This document shows, piece by piece, positions 41,792 through 51,176 of a DNA stretch of 64,000 nucleotides. The notes under the pieces were generated by a model that was given only the letters and a program-made list of their open reading frames with translations, had not been told where the DNA came from and ran no database searches. Source of the stretch: Hydrogenophaga sp. IBVHS2 (lineage in GTDB: Bacteria > Pseudomonadota > Gammaproteobacteria > Burkholderiales > Burkholderiaceae_C); NCBI RefSeq assembly GCF_002127215.1, contig NZ_NFUT01000002.1, forward strand, positions 840,162 to 904,161. Reading direction: 5' to 3'. Each line of letters opens with the position of its first letter. The first letter of the stretch is position 1. Made by a program: the position numbers and the translations under genes.

Positions 41792-44700
41792 TTGACCGCC
41801 CCCGCCCTGCACCTCGAGTTCCCCGAAGCCCTGCCGGTGTCCGCACGCCGGCACGAGATCGAGGCCGCCATCCGTGACCACCAGGTGGTCATCGTGTGTG
41901 GCGAGACCGGCTCGGGCAAGACCACCCAGCTGCCCAAGATCGCCCTGGCCATGGGGCGCGGGCGCCTGAACGCCAGGCCGGGCCAGCGCGGCCAGCTCAT
42001 CGGTCACACGCAGCCGCGGCGCATTGCGGCCTCCAGCGTGGCCAAGCGCATCGCGGAGGAACTCAGGACCCCGCTGGGCGAGGTGGTGGGCTACAAGGTG
42101 CGCTTCCAGGACCGGTTGTCCAGGGACGCGTCGGTCAAGCTGATGACCGACGGCATCCTGCTGGCCGAGACCCAGACCGACCCGGACCTGCGCGCCTACG
42201 ACACGATCATCATCGACGAGGCCCACGAGCGCAGCCTCAACATCGACTTCCTGCTGGGCTACCTGCGCCAGCTGCTGCCGCGCCGGCCGGACCTGAAGGT
42301 GATCGTCACCTCGGCCACCATCGACGCCGACCGCTTCGCCGAGTACTTTTCGTCGGCCCGGGGCAATGCGCCGGTGCTCATGGTGTCGGGTCGCACCTAT
42401 CCGGTGGAGGTGCGCTGGCGGCCGTTCGAGGAAAGCCGCGAATACGACCTGAACAACGCCATTGCCGACGGCGTGGACGAGCTGTGGCGGGGTGGTGCGG
42501 GTGGCGACATCCTGGTGTTCCTGCCGGGCGAGCGCGAGATCCGTGAGGCCGCCGACCACCTGCGCAAGCACCTGGCGCACCAGCCGGTGCTGCGCAATGC
42601 CGAGGTGCTGCCGCTGTTTGCCCGACTGTCGCAGGCCGAGCAGGACCGCATCTTCCAGCCACACGGTCAGCGCCGCATCGTGCTGGCCACCAACGTGGCC
42701 GAAACCTCGCTCACCGTGCCCGGCATCCGCTACGTCATCGACGCGGGTACCGCGCGGGTCAAGCGCTACAGCTTCCGGCAGAAGGTGGAGCAGCTGATGG
42801 TCGAGCCCATCAGCCAGGCCGCCGCCAACCAGCGCGCCGGCCGTTGCGGTCGGGTGGCCGACGGCATCTGCATCCGCCTGTACGACGAGTCCGACTTCAA
42901 CGCCCGCCCGCGCTTCACCGACCCCGAGATCCTGCGCAGCTCGCTGGCCGGTGTGATCCTGCGCATGAAGTCGCTGCACCTGGGTGCGGTGGAGGACTTC
43001 GCCTTCGTCGATGCGCCGCAGCGCCGCGCCATCGCCGACGGCTACCAGCTGCTGGCCGAGCTCGGCGCGGTGGACGACGCCAACGAGCTCACCCCCACCG
43101 GCCTGGCGCTGGCCCGGCTGCCACTGGACCCGCGCGTGGGCCGCATGATCCTGGAGGCGCGCGACCGGGGCGCCCTGGCCGAGGTGCTGGTGATCGCCGC
43201 CGCGCTCAGCGTGCAGGACGTGCGCGACCGCCCGCTGGACAAGCAGGCCCAGGCCGACCAGGCCCATGCCCGCTTCGACGACGAAAAGAGCGAGTTCAGC
43301 GGCACGCTGCGCCTGTGGAAATGGCTGGAGGACAGCCGGGGCGGCCACGGCACCGACCACAAGCTGAGCCACCGCCAGTACGAGAACCTGCTGCGCGAGC
43401 ATTTCATCAACCCGCGGCGGGTGCGCGAGTGGCGCGACACCCACAGCCAGCTACTGACCGTGGTCACCGAACAGCGCTGGCCCATCAACAGCACGCCGGC
43501 GGGCTACGAGCCGCTGCACCTGTCCATGCTGTCGGGACTGCTGGGCAACATCGGCTGCAAGAACGATGCGGAGGACTGGTACCTCGGCGCGCGCGGCATC
43601 AAGTTCCACCGGCACCCCGGCGCCAACCTGAGCAAGAAGCCGGGCCGCTGGATCGTGTGCGCCGAGCTGGTGGAAACCACGCGGCTGTTCGGCCGGGGCA
43701 TTGCCGCGATCGAGCCGCAGTGGCTGGAGCAGGTGGGTGCGCACCTGCTGAAGAAGCAGATGCTGGACCCGCACTGGGAAAAGAAGGCCGCACGCGTCTC
43801 GGCGCTGGAGCGCGCCACGCTGTACGGCCTGGTGGTCTACAGCCAGCGGCGGGTGGACTACAGCCGGGTGGACCCGGCCGGTGCGCGCGAGATCTTCATC
43901 CGCGAGGCCCTGGTGCAAGGCGATTGGGAGACCCGCCTGGCCTTTCTGGCGGCCAACCAGAAACTGGTGCGGCAGGTGGCCGAGCTGGAGCACAAGTCGC
44001 GCCGGCAGGACGTGCTGGTGGACGACGAGGTGGTGTTTGCCTGGTACGACGGCCAGATCCCGGCCGATGTCTGCAACGGCGCCAGCCTGGAGCGCTGGTA
44101 TGGCCAGGCGGTGCGCGAGAACCCGAAGCTGCTGTACCTCACCCGTGAGGCCCTGATGCGGCACGAGGCCGCCGGCATCACGGCCCAGGCCTTCCCCCGC
44201 ACCCTCCGCCTGGGCGGGGTGGACTGCGCCTGCAGCTACCTGCACGAGCCCGGCGATGCGCGCGACGGCCTGTCGGTGGCCTTGCCGCTGTTTGCCCTGA
44301 ACCAGGCCAGCGAAGACCGTTGCGACTGGCTGGTGCCCGGCATGCTCAAGGACAAGGTGCTGGCCCTGCTCAAGACCCTGCACCAGCGCCCGCGCTCGCG
44401 CCTGGTGCCGCTGCCGGCCACCGCCGAGCGTTTTGCGGCGGAACTCTGCGAGCCCGAGGTGTTCGGCAGCGGCAACCTCATGGACGCCCTGCTCAAAAAG
44501 GTGCGGGCCGCCACCCAGCTCGACATCCAGCGGGCCGACATCAAGCCCGACATGCTGCCGCCGCACCACTTCATGCACCTGCGGGTGGTGGACGAACACG
44601 GCCGGCAGCTCGGCCAGGGCCGCAGTCTGGCGGCGCTGAAGGCCGAGCTGGGGGCGCAGGCGCGGGGTGCCTTCCAGGCCCTGGCCGCGCTGAAGGTGGC

Positions 44701-45664
44701 CAGGCCCGCCAGCCCGGCCCCCGCGGCGCCGGCGCCCGACAGTGGCGCGGCACGCCGGGTGGCTGCGCCGACGCCTGCGGCGCCTAAGGTCGACGCCAGC
44801 CAGCGCCACACCCGGTGGGACTTCGGCGAACTGCCGGAGTTGATGGAGATCCGCCAGGGCGCGCAGACCCTGGTGGGCTTCCCCGCGCTGGTGGACGATG
44901 GCGATGCGGTGCGCATCGAGGTGTTCGACGAACCGGATGTGGCCCAGGCCCGCCACCGGGTCGGGCTGCGGCGTCTGTTTGCGCTGCAGATCCGCGACGC
45001 CTTGAAGTACCTCGAGAAGAACATTCCCGGCCTGCAGGCCATGGCAGCGGCCTACATGCAGGTCGGCAAGGACAGTGGCGGCGGCACCCTGGAGGAACTG
45101 CGCAGCCAGTTGATCGACCTGGCGCTGGACCGGGCCTTTCTGGCCGAACCGCTGCCGGCCGACGAGGCCTCGTTCACCCGTCGGGTGGAGGAGGGCCGGG
45201 GCCGGCTCAACCTGATTGCCGCCGAGCTGGCGCGCAGCGCGGGGGCCATCCTGAGCGAATTTGCCGCTGCCCAGCGCAAGCTCAAGGACAGCAAGCCCCC
45301 GGCCGACGTGGCGACCGACATCCAGCAGCAGCTGGCGCGTTTGATCCCCCGGCAGTTCCTGGCGCAGACCCCGGCATCCCAGCTGCAGCACCTGCCGCGT
45401 TACCTCAAGGCCGTGCAGCTGCGGCTGGACAAGCTGAGGGCCGACCCCGCCCGCGATGCCGCCCGGCTGGCCGAACTGCGGCCGCAGGATCAGCGCTTCT
45501 GGCGGCTGGTGGCCGAGCGCAAGGGCGTGCAGGACACCCGGCTGCAGGAACTGCGCTGGCTGCTGGAGGAGTTGCGGGTGAGCTTCTTCGCGCAGGAACT
45601 GCGCACGCCCCAGCCGGTGAGCCTCAAGCGCATCGACAAGGCCTGGGCCCAGCTCAACGCCTGA
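41792..45664 (+). CDS. hrpA: ATP-dependent RNA helicase HrpA
   Basis: About 1290 aa, the normal HrpA size. DEAH-box helicase with Walker A GETGSGKTTQ (~40), DEAH in IIIDEAHERS, motif III TSATID and motif VI QRAGRCGR, then HA2, OB and the long C-terminal DUF3418 region. It acts in mRNA processing and rescue of stalled ribosomes. No ATG is near: TTG 41792 (TAPALHLEF) has GAAG upstream and is preferred over TTG 41765. Confidence 0.93.
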   Translation: MTAPALHLEFPEALPVSARRHEIEAAIRDHQVVIVCGETGSGKTTQLPKIALAMGRGRLNARPGQRGQLIGHTQPRRIAASSVAKRIAEELRTPLGEVVGYKVRFQDRLSRDASVKLMTDGILLAETQTDPDLRAYDTIIIDEAHERSLNIDFLLGYLRQLLPRRPDLKVIVTSATIDADRFAEYFSSARGNAPVLMVSGRTYPVEVRWRPFEESREYDLNNAIADGVDELWRGGAGGDILVFLPGEREIREAADHLRKHLAHQPVLRNAEVLPLFARLSQAEQDRIFQPHGQRRIVLATNVAETSLTVPGIRYVIDAGTARVKRYSFRQKVEQLMVEPISQAAANQRAGRCGRVADGICIRLYDESDFNARPRFTDPEILRSSLAGVILRMKSLHLGAVEDFAFVDAPQRRAIADGYQLLAELGAVDDANELTPTGLALARLPLDPRVGRMILEARDRGALAEVLVIAAALSVQDVRDRPLDKQAQADQAHARFDDEKSEFSGTLRLWKWLEDSRGGHGTDHKLSHRQYENLLREHFINPRRVREWRDTHSQLLTVVTEQRWPINSTPAGYEPLHLSMLSGLLGNIGCKNDAEDWYLGARGIKFHRHPGANLSKKPGRWIVCAELVETTRLFGRGIAAIEPQWLEQVGAHLLKKQMLDPHWEKKAARVSALERATLYGLVVYSQRRVDYSRVDPAGAREIFIREALVQGDWETRLAFLAANQKLVRQVAELEHKSRRQDVLVDDEVVFAWYDGQIPADVCNGASLERWYGQAVRENPKLLYLTREALMRHEAAGITAQAFPRTLRLGGVDCACSYLHEPGDARDGLSVALPLFALNQASEDRCDWLVPGMLKDKVLALLKTLHQRPRSRLVPLPATAERFAAELCEPEVFGSGNLMDALLKKVRAATQLDIQRADIKPDMLPPHHFMHLRVVDEHGRQLGQGRSLAALKAELGAQARGAFQALAALKVARPASPAPAAPAPDSGAARRVAAPTPAAPKVDASQRHTRWDFGELPELMEIRQGAQTLVGFPALVDDGDAVRIEVFDEPDVAQARHRVGLRRLFALQIRDALKYLEKNIPGLQAMAAAYMQVGKDSGGGTLEELRSQLIDLALDRAFLAEPLPADEASFTRRVEEGRGRLNLIAAELARSAGAILSEFAAAQRKLKDSKPPADVATDIQQQLARLIPRQFLAQTPASQLQHLPRYLKAVQLRLDKLRADPARDAARLAELRPQDQRFWRLVAERKGVQDTRLQELRWLLEELRVSFFAQELRTPQPVSLKRIDKAWAQLNA

Positions 45665-46600
45665 TCAGGCGCCTTCCACCCGGCCCTGGGCTGCGCTCAT
45701 CGACGGGTCGGCCTGCAGCTTGCGCAGCAGGGCCTCGGCATCCTGGCGGGTGGCCACCTGCAACACCCGCACCTCGTGGCCCCGCACCGTGTTGGCCACC
45801 GAGGCCGGGTAACCGGCCTTCTGCAGGCGCATGCGCAGGGCCTCGGCTTCCGCCAGTCGGGGGAAGGTGGCGACCACGGTGCGCCACTGTCCGCCCTGGA
45901 CCAGCACGCCCTGGCCCGGCTCGAGGTCGCCCTGGCCGATGAACTTGTTCAGCTGGGCCGGCGTGGCCTGGCCTGCCGGCTTTTCAGGCTGGCCGGTGAA
46001 TACCACCCAGAACGCGCCGGGCTGGTTCAGCGCGATGGTCTCGCGACCGTCGCGCATCACGGCCACCGCACCTTCAAACACGCAGACCGCGTCGTGCTCG
46101 GCATCGCTCATGGCCCAGAAGTCGGTGCCGCGCACGCCCACGGTGGCCGTGGCGGTCTGCAGGCTCACGTCGCGCTTGATGCCCAGCGCCTTGCTGCGGT
46201 AGTCGGTGGCGTAGCGGAACACGCCGGTGATCAGCCGGAACTTGCCCGCCATCTGGTCCTGACCGTCCTTGCGGCCGGCCTCCAGGCCCTGCAGGGCCAG
46301 TTCGGTGGCCTCGCCCAGTTTCACCAGGCTGTTGTCGGACAGGCGCAGCACGGCGCGTGAGCCGCTGGCGGTGACGGCCACGTCCCCGGCCCGCAGGCGC
46401 TGTCCCGGCTCGGCCGCACGGCGGTCACCGTTGCGTTCCACCCAGGCGGGCAGCTGCACCGCCTCGACCACGGTGTCGGCGGGTGCCGGGGTGGCAGCAC
46501 GGGTGGTGGCGGGCAGCCAGGCGGCCGCACCCAGCAGGAGGGCTGAGGCCAGGGCGATACGGCGGGAAGGCAGGAGGGGCTGGTGACGGGCGGTCTTCAT
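45665..46600 (-). CDS. Exported FecR-domain protein with C-terminal SPOR domain
   Basis: 311 aa. Signal peptide ending near TRAATP. A FecR-like domain (about 45-200) contains the signature TATATVGVRGTDFWAM. A SPOR domain (about 235-305, QWRTVVATFPRLAEAEALRM) would bind denuded peptidoglycan at division sites. This FecR has no sigma-factor neighbour, so it is not a classical anti-sigma sensor. The gene converges on hrpA with abutting stop codons. Confidence 0.83.
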   Translation of the reverse strand: MKTARHQPLLPSRRIALASALLLGAAAWLPATTRAATPAPADTVVEAVQLPAWVERNGDRRAAEPGQRLRAGDVAVTASGSRAVLRLSDNSLVKLGEATELALQGLEAGRKDGQDQMAGKFRLITGVFRYATDYRSKALGIKRDVSLQTATATVGVRGTDFWAMSDAEHDAVCVFEGAVAVMRDGRETIALNQPGAFWVVFTGQPEKPAGQATPAQLNKFIGQGDLEPGQGVLVQGGQWRTVVATFPRLAEAEALRMRLQKAGYPASVANTVRGHEVRVLQVATRQDAEALLRKLQADPSMSAAQGRVEGA

Positions 46601-46840
46601 CGGATCTGTGGGTGAGGGAGGAAGGCTGACCCCGTCGTGCGGGGGCAGATGCTGTATCGGCACGAATTCTCTACGCCGTAGGGCGGGCCATGGATGCAGC
46701 CGCTGGTCGCGACGGCCTTGGTCCGTGACGCATGTCCCGGGGGCGGTTTGCCCTGTTGCATCGCTGGGACATACTCCCGCCCGTTTGACAGCGCGGCAGC
46801 CATCGAGTGAACTCCGCGCGTTCAGACAGGAGACAACGGA

Positions 46841-47557
46841 ATGGACCGCAGGGATTTTGTGGAGAGTTGTGCGATCGGCGCGGGCGCATTGGCCGCCACG
46901 CTGGCCACCGGGGCGTGGGCCGCTCAGGCCCAGGCCCGGTCGTACGGACGGGTGCTGCTGACCGACGACACCGGCCGCCCGATCAAGGCCTCGAGCCTGA
47001 AGGCGCAGGTCAATTACGTGTTCCATTACCCGTTCGAGGCCACACCGGTCTTCCTGCTCGACCTGGGCAAGGCAGCCCAGCCGGTCCAGCTCACCACCCG
47101 CGACAAGCAGACCTACCAGTGGCCGGGCGGCGTGGGCCCCAGGCGCAGCCTGGTGGCGTTCTCGGCCATCTGCGCCCACAAGCTGGTCTACCCCACGCGC
47201 GAGCTGAGCTTCATCAGCTTCCGCAAAGGCGGCGTGGCCAACCCGCAGACGCCCAGCAAGGGCAACGACCTGATCCACTGCTGTGCCGACCACAGTCAGT
47301 ACGACCCGGCGCGCGGTGCACAGGTGCTGGCCGGGCCGGCCGAGCAACCTTTGTGCGCCATCCTGCTGGAGCACGACCCCAGGACCGATCAGCTCACCGC
47401 CACCGGCACTCTGGGCGGCGAGCTGTTCGACGACTTCTTCCGCAAGTACGAGATGAAGCTCAGCATGGAGATGGGCTCGGGCGTGCGCCGCACCGTGGCC
47501 GACCGATCCATGGTGCGCGAGCTGGAGCAGTTCTGCCGCAACCCGGTGCGCTGCTGA
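46841..47557 (+). CDS. Exported Rieske-type [2Fe-2S] protein
   Basis: 238 aa. The N-terminus MDRRDFVESCAIGAGALAAT is Tat-like (RRDF), with a cleavage region near AQAQA. Rieske ligands are CAH in AICAHKLVYP and CxxH in HCCADHSQYDP, here separated by more residues than usual. The second box has CC-A-D-H with an extra Cys. The electron-transfer partner is not identified; the gene stands alone, preceded by AGGAGA. Confidence 0.83.
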   Translation: MDRRDFVESCAIGAGALAATLATGAWAAQAQARSYGRVLLTDDTGRPIKASSLKAQVNYVFHYPFEATPVFLLDLGKAAQPVQLTTRDKQTYQWPGGVGPRRSLVAFSAICAHKLVYPTRELSFISFRKGGVANPQTPSKGNDLIHCCADHSQYDPARGAQVLAGPAEQPLCAILLEHDPRTDQLTATGTLGGELFDDFFRKYEMKLSMEMGSGVRRTVADRSMVRELEQFCRNPVRC

Positions 47558-48745
47558 TCAGAGACGCGCCAGGCGTCTGAGTGCCTCGTCCAGCGTGTCG
47601 TCGCGCTTGGCGAAGCAGAAGCGGATGACGCGCTGGTCAAAGCCGTTGCCGTAGAACGCCGACAGCGGAATGGCCGCCACGCCCACCTCGGTGGTCAGCC
47701 ATTCGCAGAAGGCGCCGTCGGCCAGATCGCGCTCGGGCACCGCCAGATCCTCGATGCCGACGCACTGGAAATAGGTGCCTTCGCCGGGCAGCATGCGAAA
47801 GCGCGTACCGCCCAGGCCGGCGCGGAAACGGTCGCGCTTGGCGCCGTAAAACGCCGGCAGGTTCAGGTAGGGCGCCGGGTCGGCCATGTAGGCGGCCAGG
47901 GCATGCTGCACCGGCGTGTTCACGGTGAACACATTGAACTGGTGCACCTTGCGGAACTCGGCCGTGAGCGCTGCCGGTGCCACCACCGTGCCCACCTTCC
48001 AGCCGGTCACGTGGTAGGTCTTGCCGAAGCTGCTGACGATGAAGGCGCGCGCCGCCAGGCCCGGGTAGCGCGCTGCGCTCTCGTGCCGCTGTCCGTCGAA
48101 CACCATGTGCTCGTACACCTCGTCGCTGATCAGCAGCACGTCGGTGGAGGCCAGCAGGGCGTCGAGCTGCTGCATCTCGGCGGCGGTCCAGCACATGCCG
48201 CTGGGGTTGTGCGGGCTGTTGACGAGCAGGGCGCGGGTCCTCGGCGTGATGGCCGCAGCGATGGCAGCAAAGTCCGGCCGGAAGGTGCCCGGTGTCAGCG
48301 GCACCCGCACGACCTGGCCGCCGGCCAGCTCGATGTTGGGCACATAGCTGTCGTAGCAGGGCTCGAGCACGATGACCTCGTCGCCCGGGTGCACCACCGC
48401 CAGGATGGCGGTCAGGATGGCCTGGGTGGCCCCGGCGGTGACGGTGACCTCGGTGTCGGGGTTGACCGTCAACCCGTAGAGCGCCTGCATCTTGGCGGCC
48501 AGCGCCTGCCGCAGGGCCGGCACGCCGGCCATGGGCGGGTACTGGTTGTGCCCTTGGGCCATGGCGGTGGCCACCGCCGCGGGCAGGGCCGGGTCGCAGT
48601 CGAAGTCCGGAAAACCCTGTCCGAGGTTCACCGCCCCATGTCGGGCAGCCAGTGCCGACATCACGGTGAAGATGGTGGTGCCCACCTGCGGCAGGCGGGA
48701 CTGCAGGGCCGGCGTGACCGGTGCGGTGGCGGCGAGCGTGGTCAT
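47558..48745 (-). CDS. Class I aminotransferase, methionine/kynurenine type
   Basis: 395 aa PLP enzyme of fold type I. Features: NLGQGFPDFDCDP at the N-terminus, NSPHNPSGMCW, the PLP lysine in VSSFGKTYHVTGWKVG, and C-terminal RFCFAKRDDTL. The overall pattern is that of YbdL-like methionine aminotransferases. It starts 1 bp after the CysB-type regulator gene, so a role in methionine/sulfur metabolism is plausible. Confidence 0.88.
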   Translation of the reverse strand: MTTLAATAPVTPALQSRLPQVGTTIFTVMSALAARHGAVNLGQGFPDFDCDPALPAAVATAMAQGHNQYPPMAGVPALRQALAAKMQALYGLTVNPDTEVTVTAGATQAILTAILAVVHPGDEVIVLEPCYDSYVPNIELAGGQVVRVPLTPGTFRPDFAAIAAAITPRTRALLVNSPHNPSGMCWTAAEMQQLDALLASTDVLLISDEVYEHMVFDGQRHESAARYPGLAARAFIVSSFGKTYHVTGWKVGTVVAPAALTAEFRKVHQFNVFTVNTPVQHALAAYMADPAPYLNLPAFYGAKRDRFRAGLGGTRFRMLPGEGTYFQCVGIEDLAVPERDLADGAFCEWLTTEVGVAAIPLSAFYGNGFDQRVIRFCFAKRDDTLDEALRRLARL

Positions 48746-48746
48746 G

Positions 48747-49691
48747 TCAGAGTTCGTAGTCGTCGGGCGTACCGTTCATGGCACGGCTGATGGTGTCGCG
48801 GCTCAGGCGGTCGCTGAGCAGTTCGGCAAAGCGCAGCACGAAGTGGCGCAGGTAGGTGCCCCGCTTGAAGGCCACCCGCGCCAGGTTGTGGCCGAACAGC
48901 TGGCCGGCGGGCCGTGCCACCAGGCCGGGTGTGAGGTTTTCGCCCTGCATGGCCATCTCGGCCACGATGCCCACGCCCATGCCCAGCTTCACGTAGGTCT
49001 TGATCACGTCCGAGTCGATGGCCTCCAGCACCACGTTGGGCTGCAGGTGGCGCAGCGCGAACGCCTGGTCGATGCGCGTGCGGCCGGTGAAGCTGGGGTG
49101 GTAGGTGATCAGGGGCAGCGTGGCCAGATCCTCCAGGCTGATGCGTTCGCGCTCCACCAGCGGATGGTCGAACGGCAGCACCAGCACGTGCTGCCATTCG
49201 TAGCAGGGCAGGGTGACCAGTTCGGGGTAGTTCACCAGGGACTCGGTGGCCATGCCGATCTCGGCCACTTCCTCGATCAGCATGCGGGCCACCTGGTCGG
49301 GCGAGCCCTGGTGCAGGCTGATGCCGACCTTGGGGTAGGACTGGCGCAGCGCCGCCACCGGTCCCGGCAGCACGTAGCGGGCCTGGGTGTGGGTGGTGGC
49401 AATCGACAGCGTGCCGCTGTCCTGCGCCGAGTACTGCTCGCCGATGCGCTTGAGGTTGTTCACCTCGCGCAGGATGATGTCGATGCTCTTGAGCACCTGC
49501 GTGCCGGGCTCGGTGACCCGTTTGATCCGCTTGCCGTGCCGGGCAAAGATCTCGATGCCGAGCTCGTCTTCGAGCTCGATGATGGCCTTGGACACGCCGG
49601 GCTGCGAGGTGTGCAGCGCCTTGGCGGCCTCGGTCAGGTTGAGGTTGCGGCGGACCGCTTCCTGCACGAAACGGAACTGGTGCAGGTTCAT
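48747..49691 (-). CDS. cysB: CysB-type LysR-family regulator
   Basis: 314 aa. The N-terminal HTH (NLNLTEAAKALHTSQPGVSKAI) with RHGKRIKRVTEPG is typical of CysB/Cbl. The effector domain includes THTQARYVLP, the CysB sulfate/O-acetylserine pocket motif. It probably activates the sulfate-assimilation operon at 31-37 kb. CysB and Cbl cannot be told apart with certainty. It overlaps the CbiX-like gene by ATGA. Confidence 0.88.
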   Translation of the reverse strand: MNLHQFRFVQEAVRRNLNLTEAAKALHTSQPGVSKAIIELEDELGIEIFARHGKRIKRVTEPGTQVLKSIDIILREVNNLKRIGEQYSAQDSGTLSIATTHTQARYVLPGPVAALRQSYPKVGISLHQGSPDQVARMLIEEVAEIGMATESLVNYPELVTLPCYEWQHVLVLPFDHPLVERERISLEDLATLPLITYHPSFTGRTRIDQAFALRHLQPNVVLEAIDSDVIKTYVKLGMGVGIVAEMAMQGENLTPGLVARPAGQLFGHNLARVAFKRGTYLRHFVLRFAELLSDRLSRDTISRAMNGTPDDYEL

Positions 49692-50053
49692 GCCGCGCCC
49701 TCCAGCGCCAGCTGGGCCAGCAGGGCGGTCAGGCGCGGATCCTCGCCGGCCGTGGGCAGCTGGCGGAAGCTGACGCCCGGGTGGGCCTGCTGCAGCTCGG
49801 CCATGAGCACCGGCAGGTCCTCGCGGGCATGTTTGCCCATGCCGAAGAACAGGGGCAGCACCCGGACATCGGTGGCCCCCTGAGCAACCAGCCGGGCCGC
49901 TGCCGACGGCAGGTCGGGCTCGCACAGCTCCAGGTAGGCACAGGCCACGGCCGCCGACGGGTCGCGCCCTGCGATCTGCTGCGCCACCGACTCCACCGGC
50001 CGGCGCCACAGAGGGTCTCGCGAGCCGTGGGCAAAGACGATCACACCGAGCAT
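49688..50053 (-). CDS. CbiX/SirB-like sirohydrochlorin chelatase
   Basis: 121 aa, the short single-domain form. Metal-binding His is in IVFAHGSRDPLW and the second in PLFFGMGKHAREDLP. It inserts Fe or Co into sirohydrochlorin. Being coupled to cysB, iron chelation for the sirohaem of CysI is the likely job. The start is 4 bp after lptG. Confidence 0.88.
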   Translation of the reverse strand: MLGVIVFAHGSRDPLWRRPVESVAQQIAGRDPSAAVACAYLELCEPDLPSAAARLVAQGATDVRVLPLFFGMGKHAREDLPVLMAELQQAHPGVSFRQLPTAGEDPRLTALLAQLALEGAA

Positions 50054-50057
50054 GGCA

Positions 50058-51176
50058 CTACCTCCGAAGGACCAGCCAGCCGAACGCTCCGAGCGAGACC
50101 AGCGAATAGATGAGGGCCGGCGACAGGGCCGCCAGCCAGGGTCGCCACTGGTTGAGGTTGCCGATGTAGCCGAACACGTTGTTGAGCAGGAAGAAGCTGA
50201 TGCCGATCATCACGCCGCCGAACACATAGGTCGTGATGCTGCCGGAGCGGAAATGGAGGTAGGCGAAAGGCAGGGCCAGCACCACCATCACCAGGCACGA
50301 CATCGGGTAGAACACCTTGCGCCAGAACTCGATCTCGTAGCGCTGGGCGGTCTGGCCGTTGGCCTCCAGATGGCGGATGTAGGCGAACAGGTCGGCGGTG
50401 CGCATGCGCTCGGGCTTGAGCAGGGCCACCGAGACCATCTCGGTGTTCAGGCTGCTGGGCCAGCGGAACGTCTCGAGGGCACTGCGCGTCACCTTCGACG
50501 AAGCCGCGCCAGCCGCATCGAACTCGCGGCGCTCCACCTCACGCAGCGTCCAGCTCTCGTCGCCCTCGATCTGGCCGGAACGGGCGTGCGCCGTGGAAAC
50601 CAGGAAGCCCTGGTTGTTGAACTCGAAGATGCGGATGTTGCGCAGCTCGCCCTGCGCCGACATGGAGCCCACGTTGACCGAGAAGTTGCTGTAGGGCTGA
50701 CGCTCCTTGAGCCAGGCGCCGGTCTGGCCCACGCTGATGTTGCCCTGGTAGCGGGCCTTGAGCAGCTGGCCTGCGCGGTCGGCCAGCGGGGCCAAATAGT
50801 CCCCCATGACGAAGGTGAAGGCCACGAACACAGCGCCCAGGCCGAGCAGCGTGCGAAGCGCCTTCCAGGGGCCCAGGCCGCTGGTGCGCAGGATGGTGTA
50901 TTCCGACTGCTGTGCCATGCGGGCCAGCACGAACACCGTGCCGATCAGCACCGCCATGGGCATGAGTTCGTAGATCCGGCTGGGCATGAGCAGGCCCACG
51001 TAGCCCAGCGCGTGCGGCAGGCCGTACACCAGCGAGGCATCCAGCGGCGAGGCCCGCCCGATGGCGGGCAGCTCGTCGACCAGGTCGAAGAACGAGAACA
51101 GCGCCAGAAAGGCCACGAGCACGAAGGCCACGGCCCGCAGCACCTCGCCATAGATCAGGCGTCGCAAGGTCTTCAT
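50058..51176 (-). CDS. lptG: LPS export ABC transporter permease LptG
   Basis: 372 aa. Membrane helices lie at both ends around a periplasmic beta-jellyroll (about 130-260). MKTLRRLIYGEVLRAVAFVL at the start and the EYTILRTSGL coupling region fit LptG. With LptF and LptB it extracts LPS from the inner membrane. It overlaps lptF by ATGA. Confidence 0.93.
   Translation of the reverse strand: MKTLRRLIYGEVLRAVAFVLVAFLALFSFFDLVDELPAIGRASPLDASLVYGLPHALGYVGLLMPSRIYELMPMAVLIGTVFVLARMAQQSEYTILRTSGLGPWKALRTLLGLGAVFVAFTFVMGDYLAPLADRAGQLLKARYQGNISVGQTGAWLKERQPYSNFSVNVGSMSAQGELRNIRIFEFNNQGFLVSTAHARSGQIEGDESWTLREVERREFDAAGAASSKVTRSALETFRWPSSLNTEMVSVALLKPERMRTADLFAYIRHLEANGQTAQRYEIEFWRKVFYPMSCLVMVVLALPFAYLHFRSGSITTYVFGGVMIGISFFLLNNVFGYIGNLNQWRPWLAALSPALIYSLVSLGAFGWLVLRR

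Noticed and set aside
46601..46840. Possible small gene or riboswitch between the FecR and Rieske genes
   Set aside because: No convincing ORF, no known riboswitch core, only short GC-rich inverted repeats.
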